Positions 56,829-64,000 of a DNA stretch of 64,000 nt are shown here, one piece after another (position 1 is the first letter of the stretch; each line of letters opens with the position of its first letter). This stretch comes from Sorex araneus (taxonomy: Eukaryota > Chordata > Mammalia > Eulipotyphla > Soricidae): the NCBI RefSeq assembly GCF_027595985.1, contig NC_073305.1, positions 115,848,114 to 115,912,113 of the forward strand, written 5' to 3'. A model generated the notes under the pieces. It did no database searches. It was not told the origin of the DNA and saw nothing but the letters and a program-made list of their open reading frames with translations. The position numbers were made by a program, and so were the translations under genes.

Positions 56829-57004
56829 ACCAAGAGCCCCCGCTGAGAGTCGCCTGTGTGCCTGTGTCAAGCAAAGGCCTATTCCCGATCCCAGACACCA
56901 AACCAAACCTGTCATCAAGGAACTGGTCTGAACGTGAGGAAGACGCATTGCCCGGGAGGGTGGGGCGGTGACTGGCCATAGCATCAGCCCAGATGGGTCT
57001 TTAC

Positions 57005-57300
57005 CTGGGAATCAATGACAAATATCAGTGCTCCTGTGCCCCGGAAGATCATCTCATAGTCAAAGGTAGGGTCAAAAAAGTCAATCTGTCCAGGGAAGTC
57101 CCAGATCTGAAAGTTCACGAAAGAACTGTTGGACACGTCTTCCCGGCAGATCTTGTTGGTGCTCTCCAAGAACAGGGTCTCGTTGGGCGACATCTTGTGG
57201 AAGACGACTTTCTGGATGGACGACTTGCCGCTCCTCCGCAAGCCCATGAGCAGGATTCTCGGCTTCACCTCCGTGCTGAAGGGGTCACTGAAGTCCAGGA
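57005..57300 (-). CDS. RRAGD: RRAGD exon 2 (GTPase G1-G3 region)
   Basis: This exon encodes residues 50-148 of Rag GTPase D (human numbering), the start of the nucleotide-binding domain. RagD pairs with RagA or RagB on the lysosome surface and recruits mTORC1 and TFEB/TFE3 when amino acids are plentiful. The P-loop (GLRRSGKSS, residues 69-77) and the G3 motif DFPGQ (117-121) are intact. Numbering puts S76, S77, T97, I100, P119 and Q121 at the positions known from mutational work and from human RRAGD kidney/heart disease, and all are the ordinary residues here. The acceptor CAG ends at 57301 and the donor GTAAA starts at 57004. The exon starts in phase 1 (a split V50) and ends on a complete Q148. 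RRAGC is excluded by ICREDVSN and VIDSQ, where RagC differs. Confidence 0.97.
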
Positions 57301-57328
57301 CTGCACAAAACACAAGGCAAGAAGGAGG

Positions 57329-57666
57329 TGAGGGCCAGTCATAGCACAGCGCGTAGGGTGCCGGCCTCACGCATGGCTCACCCAGGTTTGGTTCCCAGAT
57401 CCCTGGATCCCCATACGGTCCCTCCAAGCACTGCCAGGAATGACCCCTGAGCGTAGACCCAGGAGAAAGCCCTGAGTACCACTAGGTGAGGTCTAAAAAC
57501 AACCCCCCCCCCCAAAAAAAAAAGATGACTGTAGAAACCAGAGCAATAGTACAGCTTGCCTTGCATCCTTAGCACCCTACATGGTCCCCTGAGCACTGCC
57601 AGGAGTGATCCCTGAGTGCAGAACCAGAAGGATGTTCTGAGTACTCCCAGGTGTGGCCCCCAGAAC
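57329..57666 (+). mobile_element. Two SINEs just upstream of exon 2
   Basis: 57329-57505 and 57533-57666 (head deleted). Confidence 0.82.
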
Positions 57667-58009
57667 TAAATAAAGAATGAGGGTTAGATGCGTTGGCGAT
57701 GATGGTTCATGACAAGAATTTCACTTCCACCTTGGATATGACTGAAGACGCCTCAATCCAGGCTACTTTCCCAAGGACAGAGAGTGCTAAGTGCCTGAAA
57801 TGCGCACTGAAAAGGGTTGTTTCACTACCTCTAATACCATCCCAGAGGCCAGAACCCCTGTACAATTCCATTCACATCACAAGCAAGGGCTTTGGAGCCA
57901 AAGGTCGGAAGTCAAGGCATTTCTTGGAGCCGAACGTTGGGTGGGTCACCTTCCTGAGCTAGGTCCTTTCCCTACACTGTCAGAATCCCTATGCACTAAA
58001 GGCACACAA

Positions 58010-58160
58010 TTGTGCAAGGCTGGGCATTTGCCTTATACACGGCCAACCTGGATTCTCTCTCCGGCACTCCATATGGTTCTCCGAGCACTGCCAGGAGCAA
58101 TTCCTGAGTGCAGAGTCAGGAGTAAGCCCCGATCATTGTTGAGTGTAGCCCCCCCAAGCA
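58010..58160 (+). mobile_element. tRNA-Ala SINE, head truncated
   Basis: Begins at the GGGCATTTGCCTTATACACGG loop. Confidence 0.8.
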
Positions 58161-58326
58161 AACAAAATATAAAGACACAGCTTCTTTGACACTCCAAATA
58201 AACAATTCAATTTGGGATTTTACCAAAATCAAAACCTTTGTCAAAGGGCACTATCAAGAGAATAAGGGCAAGACACTGAACGGAAGGATATAGCTGCAAA
58301 GGTGACAAGAGTTGAATATCCAGAAT

Positions 58327-58887
58327 TAATTTTTTATTTTTGTTTTTGGATCACACCCGGCAATTCTCAGGGGTTATACCTGGCTCTGTACTCAGGAATT
58401 ACTCCTGGTAGTACTGGGGGACCACATGGGATACGGGGATTGAACCCAGGTCAGCCATATGCAAAGCAGATGCCCTACTCTCTGTACTATGGACCCAGCC
58501 CCCAGAATAAATTCTTTAAACTCTTTAAACTGAAATATAAAAATAACCCCATTGGAGGCCAAAGAGATAGTGCAGCAGGTAGAGTATTTGCATGTGGCTG
58601 ACTCAAGGTTCGATCCCTGGCACTCCATATGGTCCCAAGTACCACTAGGTGTGCTCCCACACACCCCCAACAGAAAACATCAGGTAGCCAATAAGCACAC
58701 GCAAAGGTGCGCTTTTTTTTTTTCTTTTTTGCTTTTTGGGCCACACCTGGCTATGTTCAGGGATTACTCTTGGTTCTGCCCTCAGGAATGACTCCCTGCT
58801 CGGTGGACCATATGGGATGCGGGGATCAAACCCAGGTTGGCCATGTGCAAGGCAAATGCCCTACCCGCTGTATTGTCACTCTGGCCC
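58327..58887. mobile_element. Three SINEs in alternating orientation
   Basis: 58327-58500 (-), 58556-58668 (+), 58712-58887 (-). Confidence 0.85.
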
Positions 58888-58889
58888 TG

Positions 58890-59160
58890 ACCACATCATT
58901 GTAGCACTGTAGCACTGTCATCCAGTTGGTCATCGATTTGCTGGAGCGGGCATCAGTAACATCTCTATTGTGAGACTTCTTGTTACTGCACACCAAATAC
59001 ACCACGGGTAGCTCCCCAGGCTCTGCTGTGTGGGCAGGATACTCTTGGTAGCCTGCCGGACTCTCCGAGAGGGACCGAGGAATCGAACCCGGGTTGGCCG
59101 TGTGGAAAGCAAATGCCCTACCCACTGTGCTATCTCTCCAGTCCGCACCATATCATTAGC
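58890..59160 (-). mobile_element. RTE-tailed SINE with TSD
   Basis: Full reverse copy 58905-59144; cacatcattgtagca / catatcattagca on its flanks; tail as TGTAGCACTG repeats. Confidence 0.92.
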
Positions 59161-59188
59161 ACCAGAAAATTACAAATCACGAACCAAC

Positions 59189-59290
59189 AGAGAGTCCGGT
59201 GGTAGAGCACATGCTTGGCACATTCACGGCCCTGAGCTCCATCTCTGGTGCCAAATGGTCCCCTAGTATCACCAGGGTTGGCCCTGGAAG
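59189..59290 (+). mobile_element. Old SINE fragment
   Basis: GCCCTGAGCTCCATCTCTGGTGCC. Confidence 0.55.
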
Positions 59291-59396
59291 CCTCAGTGAA
59301 CCAATATGGGTGGGTGGCCCCTATAAGAAAAAAAAAAATCTTCCCAGAAATGTAGGAATAAAAATTTTGAGATGCTTCTCCCCAACTACTAGGATG

Positions 59397-59617
59397 GCTA
59401 TAATTTTATTTTATTTTATTTTTATTATTATTATTTTTTTGCTTTTTGGGTCACACCCGGCAATGCACAGGGGTTACTCCTGGTTCTACACTCAGGAATT
59501 ACTCCTGGTGGTGCTCAGGAGACCATATGGGATGCTGGAATTCGAACCCAGGTCGGCCGCGTGCAGGGCAAACGCCCTACCCGCTGTGCTATCACTCCAG
59601 CCCCTGCTATAATTTTA
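59397..59617 (-). mobile_element. Young tRNA-Ala SINE with TSD
   Basis: gctataatttta at 59397-59408 and 59606-59617. Confidence 0.94.
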
Positions 59618-59723
59618 AACATTAAAAAAAAAAAAGACCACATCTATGGATACAATATGCAGAAGAACATGAAATGGTGCACTCTGAAAAACAACTCTGT
59701 CCATTCCTCAAAGGACCAACAGT

Positions 59724-59900
59724 AATTGGCTGGAAAGACTATACAGCAGATAGAACATTTGTCTTGCACACAGCCGACTGACCCCAGTTCAATCCCCAGC
59801 GGCACATATGAGCTACGGAGCAGTGACCCCTGAGCACAGAGCAAGGAGTAAGGCCCTAAACACTGCCAGGTGTGGCCCAACCCCACTCTCCCAAAGAAAA
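59724..59900 (+). mobile_element. tRNA-Ala SINE
   Basis: TTGGCTGGAAAGACTATACAGC head. Confidence 0.82.
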
Positions 59901-59904
59901 AGAT

Positions 59905-60440
59905 TAACAGTAAGTCATTTTATGACCCAATCATTTCCACTCTAAAGAATATATTTTAAAAGTGAGAATATAAGTCCATGCAAAAAAAACTACATGAAAA
60001 TTCACAGCAGCACTATTCATTACTGGACCCACATGGCAAACAATTTGGTTCAACTTATATGGATAAATGTAGCATATCCATAGCTGGAGTAATACTCAGC
60101 CATGAAGAGAGAATGAAGTACTGATTTTATCACAACAGAGATGAATGATGAAAACGCTCTGCTAAATGCAAGGAGACAGAGATGAAGGTCACAAATTATT
60201 TTATTCTATTTGTATGAAATGTCCAAATTAGGCACACTCATTGAGACAGAAAGTACTTTGTGGTCAACAGGGATGAGAAAAGGGGAAGTGACTGTTAATA
60301 AGTATGTGGTTTCTTTGGCATGATAAAAATGTTCTGAATTAAAATAACAACCCTTCGTGGGTATACCAGAGCCAATGACCTGCATTATTTAAAAGGGCAA
60401 ATATTATGGTATGTAAACTACAGCGCGATTTCTACGAAAA
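59905..60440 (+). mobile_element. Ancient L1 ORF2 end and 3' UTR
   Basis: CAGCAGCACTATTCATTACTGG, GTATGAAATGTCCAAATTAGGC and GGTTTCTTTGGCATGATAAAAATG follow the placental L1 3' region in order. Confidence 0.8.
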
Positions 60441-60551
60441 AGTCATCCTGGGTGACCAAAAAGAAACAAAATCAGAAGGCCCAGTGAGAAATGGAAAAAT
60501 AATCAAGGAAAGAAACCAACATTTTAAGAAAAAAAGGAAGACACTGAAAAA

Positions 60552-60935
60552 CAGACATATAGACGGGGCTGGAGTGATAGCACAGCGGGTAGGGCATTTG
60601 CCTTGCATGCGGCCGACCCAGGTTCGATTCCCAGCATCCCATATGGGCCCCTGAGCACCGCCAGGGGTAATTCATGAGTGCAGAGAGCCAGGAGTGACCT
60701 CTGTGCATCGCCGGGTGTGACCCAAAAAGAAACAAAAACAAAAACAAAAAAACCCAGAGATATAGACATATGGGCCAGAAAGAGCAAACTTGGGCCAAAG
60801 AAAAAGCAAAGTATGGGCCAGAAAATTGCATCCCTGGCCCTTCATGGTCTTCAGCACTGCTGGGAGCGACCCCCAAGCACTAGTCCCCAAGTAGACCCCC
60901 AAGCACAGCAAGTATGACCCCATCAAACAAAATTA
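60552..60935 (+). mobile_element. Young SINE and a diverged SINE
   Basis: 60566-60755 young; 60775-60935 fragmentary. Confidence 0.8.
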
Positions 60936-61071
60936 ATAAATAAAAGAAATATGTATACATCATTCTTCTTTATTTCTTGTTTCCTTCGGAATGATGCATT
61001 TCTCTGTCCCCAGTCCCAGTTTAAGCTCTGAATAATTGAAATTAGAAAGTAAACTTTTACTTCCCTTCCAT

Positions 61072-61192
61072 TTTTATGTTTTGTTTTGGAGGCCACACCC
61101 GTCAGTGCTCAGGAGTTACTCCCGGTAGCGCTCCCAGACCATATGGGGTGCTGGGGGCAAGAGCCTTCCCTGCTGTACTATCTCTCTGGGCC
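61072..61192 (-). mobile_element. Old SINE with deletion
   Basis: Reverse; the B-box region is lost between GCTGGGGGCAAG and the end. Confidence 0.7.
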
Positions 61193-61758
61193 TGTGCTTT
61201 TGTAGTTAGTAATTCTCTTCCAAAACCTTACAATTGTATGAAGCACATTCCAGAACAACTGAATAAATGTCATTTGAGAGAGTCATATACATACATGCCC
61301 GTGTGCATACACACGCACCGAAACATACATACAACCAAGATGCCATCATACCGCGATGTTTCATCAGCAGTAAAACACGTTTCAGGTGGAACATGTTTTA
61401 CTGTTCCATTAAAGAAAGAAAAAAATCAGCAGGTGCTGGTGTGTACAGATGCTACTCCACTATGAACAACACTTCACTCCCACTCACTTACACCCACTTT
61501 TCCTGTTCAATTTAGCGTACTCCAACAAACTGCTAGTGGCACACAGGAGGCACGGATGTGAAAACAAACCACTTGAAAGGTCACCAGTGTCTTCTTCATC
61601 GGTGATTATATGCTTCCCACAACCAGTCCTGCCATTACAAGAAAATCTTAACAAAAGCAAGGCACGGACTAGAAAAGAAACACTCATTTCAAACACATTA
61701 GACAGACCGCATATCACAGTCTTCCTCTCCCACGCTGAATCCCAAAACATAATATAAT

Positions 61759-62070
61759 AGGGACCAGCCTCAAGTTCAATCTCTGGCATCCCATATGGTC
61801 CCTCGAGAACCAACAGGAGTAATTCCTGAGTGCAGAGCCAGGAGTAATCCCTGAGCACTGTCAGGTATGACCCAAAAAGCACTCCCCCGAAAGGAAAAAA
61901 GGAATGATCAGATATGAATCTTGGGGACAAGAACCTGCCTAGCATGTGTGAGGCCCTGGATTTGATTCTCACTTCCACATACACCCTGAGCACTTACGGG
62001 TGAGTCCCTGGGGCCTTGGAGTTGGGTCCAAGCTTCATCAGAAATGACCCTTCCCCCACAATAAAAATCA
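61759..62070 (+). mobile_element. Two SINEs
   Basis: 61759-61895 head-truncated; 61920-62070 old. Confidence 0.7.
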
Positions 62071-62084
62071 ATTTAAAGCAGAAT

Positions 62085-62300
62085 CTAACAAATAAGCAAA
62101 TAGATGAGAACATATTCATAGCTAAATGTTAGCTGAGTTTAAAACAAACAAAAAACCAAAACAAGAATGTTCAAGTTGACAATCTCTATGTGGTGGGATT
62201 GGTGTTAGAATATTGAATGTCTATAACAGATCATCATAAACAACTTTGTAAATCACAAAGTGTTTTTATAATGTGTAAGGGGGAAAAATTTGAAAAGGAA
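62085..62300 (+). mobile_element. Shrew L1 3' end
   Basis: GTGGTGGGATTGGTGTTAGAATATTG, then ACAACTTTGTAAATCACAAAG. Confidence 0.55.
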
Positions 62301-62433
62301 TCTCGGTGGGGAAGAATAAAAAATTTTTCTAAAGAAAGGAATCCCTAAGAAACACAGGTCAGGTGGAAGAAGGAACCTATGACCCCTGACTGTGCCATGC
62401 AGAATTCTGAGGCAGAGGGTACAAATGACAGGA

Positions 62434-62585
62434 GGTCGACCAGGGAGACAGGACAGGAGGTAAGGCACTTGCCTTGCACAAAGCTGACCCCCATTCCCAG
62501 CCCTGGTACCATGCCAGGGGTCACTCCTGAGCACAGAGCCTGAAACAGTCCCTGAGCACTGATGAGGGTAGCCCACACCACCTGC
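62434..62585 (+). mobile_element. tRNA-Ala SINE
   Basis: AAGGCACTTGCCTTGCACAAAGC loop; body diverged. Confidence 0.75.
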
Positions 62586-62639
62586 AATGGGGGAAGGTCA
62601 CATGAAGGGAAATGCAGACAGCCATGATAGTTATTTGGA

Positions 62640-63345
62640 AGATTAAATTGTGAAGCGCCCCTCTCCGCCCCAAACCGGAACCCTGGCAGCTGAAAACCTC
62701 CAGAACCCAACCACCGCCACGCCCAAAGCCACTCTCCACACACTTGGATGAGCCTCACCCAAGATGGGATTAGACCAGCAGGAGAACCCAGATATGCAGG
62801 AACCCATGACTGAGATCCCCAAGCCTGCTTGGATTGGGACTGGGCCTCCTCCCCCCAGGTCCCCAGTTTTCCAGTAGCTTGGCAGTCATACCCACAAACT
62901 GCCCCCGGCGCCATGTAATCTCATCATGGCCAAGACCCAGAGACTATAAACTAAAGCTCCCGAAAGAGAACGACACAGAATTTCCTGGACATCATATTCT
63001 ATCCATAACAAGCAATACAAAACAGTTGTCTAGCATTGCCTTTTCAGCAGGTTTGAGTAGTGGTGAGACTGGTGTTGAAATATCCCTGGTAACCAAAGTA
63101 GAGAGAGTATGGGGGAAATTGTCTGCCACACAGGCAGGAGAAGGGCTGGAATAGAGTGGGGCGTGAATACTGGGGATTTTGGTGGTGGAAAATGTGCACT
63201 GGTGAAGGGATGGGTGTTTGATGATTGTATGACCAAAGCTCAAACATGAAAGTTTTGTAACTGTATCTCACAGTGAGTCAATAAAAAGGGGGGGAAAATA
63301 ATAACAAAATAATAAAATAAAATTAACATTTTGAATAAAAAAAAG
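62640..63345 (+). mobile_element. Shrew L1 3' UTR and tail
   Basis: Long 3' UTR module followed by the terminal signature GTGCACTGGTGAAGGGATGGG ... CTCACAGTGAGTCAATAAA. Confidence 0.75.
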
Positions 63346-63641
63346 GAATGTGGAGTGCATGCCCAATTCAATCAACTTAATGGCTGAATAAATAGCAGTA
63401 CTCCTACATTATAAAATAAATAAAGAAATGAAATGAAATGTGAAGCACCAACCATGTAAACTCTGCATCCCACTGCCCATGGAGCCAATCCCATCCACCC
63501 ACAAACACCAGAATGTTTTCCAGGTGGAGAAAGAGGAGAGTAGGGGAACGTGAGGGAAGGCAGCATGCCCAGGATAGGTGAGGCCCACAATGAGAGGGGC
63601 CAACACCTGCCAAGCACTGAGGTCTGTACAAATTCTCACTA

Positions 63642-63860
63642 CAATGTCTGGACGGAGGGGCTGGAGCAATAGCACAGCGGGTAGGACGTTTGCCTTGCAT
63701 GTGGCCGACCTGGGTTCGATTCCCAGCATCCCATATGGTCCCCTGAGCACCGCCAGGAGTAATTCCTGAGTGCAAATCCAGGAGTAGCTCCTGTGCATTG
63801 CCAGGTGGATCCATAAAAAAAATACTAATAATAATAAAAAAAACCCCAATGTCTGGATGG
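63642..63860 (+). mobile_element. Young tRNA-Ala SINE with TSD
   Basis: SINE 63656-63846; caatgtctggaYgg at 63642-63655 and 63847-63860. Confidence 0.95.
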
Positions 63861-64000
63861 GTACAAACAGCAGGATTCTCCCTCCACACTTTCCTTCAGA
63901 TGTCAAACACTTGATTAATATGAAGATTGTAGAAGGGAATAAACACTCAACAAATGGAAGGTTCTAAGTCCATCTGCAGGAACAGAGCTCAGAAAAGAAT

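Larger units (their letters stand above)
44719..57004 (-). other. RRAGD: RRAGD intron 2 (12.3 kb)
   Basis: The longest complete intron. It holds the 1.5-kb L1, the LTR at about 53.4-54.6 kb, the double SINE at 52.7-53.1 kb and some twenty other SINEs. Stretches where nothing was recognised: 44719-45265 (pyrimidine-rich), 45788-46210, 48975-49356, 49741-50348, 51876-52555, 55401-55886, 56271-56630 and 56829-57004. Confidence 0.9.
57301..64000 (-). other. RRAGD: RRAGD intron 1 (3' part)
   Basis: No exon is visible upstream of exon 2, so exon 1 (an acidic N-terminus of about 49 residues) lies outside the window. Contents are about ten SINEs, an ancient L1 (59905-60440) and two shrew L1 3' ends (62085-62300, 62640-63345). 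Nothing was recognised in 57667-58009, 61193-61758 or 63346-63640. Confidence 0.75.

Noticed and set aside
26062..57300. RRAGC or a processed pseudogene instead of RRAGD
   Set aside because: Introns with canonical sites are present, and the C-terminal tail and several residues are RagD-specific.
57129..57344. Forward frame across exon 2
   Set aside because: It is an antisense shadow of RRAGD exon 2.

Overview
The window is mammalian nuclear DNA, almost certainly from a shrew (Soricidae, probably Sorex). It holds well over a hundred copies of a tRNA-Ala-derived SINE in the style described for shrews (SOR type, recalled from the literature and not checked here). There are also L1 3' ends, MIR, a Tigger fossil and LTRs, no bacterial-style operons, and one recognisable spliced gene.

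The gene is RRAGD (Rag GTPase D) on the minus strand. Six consecutive exons are present with canonical splice sites: exon 2 (57005-57300), exon 3 (44519-44718), exon 4 (42699-42813), exon 5 (40068-40210), exon 6 (35292-35440) and the coding part of the last exon (26062-26213). Together they give 1055 coding bases, residues 50-400 if numbering follows the 400-residue human protein, with phases that join without frameshift or stop. Exon 1 (about 49 residues, with the promoter) lies beyond position 64000. A candidate proximal poly(A) signal sits about 160 bases after the stop codon. The full 3' UTR may run down to about 22.3-22.5 kb but its end is not resolved.

Positions 1-22 kb lie downstream of RRAGD. 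By human synteny UBE2J1 would be the next gene, but none of its exons was recognised. This part holds SINEs, a solo LTR (about 902-1424), several 5'-truncated L1 3' ends, a GAAA microsatellite of nearly 500 bases, a Tigger fossil and a small remnant of an RTE-like LINE (20990-21225). The introns hold the same SINEs plus a 1.5-kb L1 (46807-48307), an 0.8-kb L1 (33589-34388), a betaretrovirus-like LTR (about 53385-54560), two MIRs and ancient L1 pieces.

The most interesting signal is the mobile-element biology. Two SINE families share one tRNA-Ala head. One family ends in poly(A), as L1-mobilised elements do. The other ends in about 60 bases plus ACAGTG repeats that match the last codons of the RTE-like reverse-transcriptase remnant. 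This suggests an RTE LINE/SINE partnership analogous to BovB/Bov-tA. Other notable structures are a twin-primed (internally inverted) SINE, two sites hit twice so that three target-site copies remain, SINEs nested in SINEs, and a marked antisense bias of SINEs inside RRAGD.

SINE boundaries are read by eye and are good to about 10 bases, except where target-site duplications (TSDs) are given exactly. In SINE entries + means the tRNA-like head is on the left.
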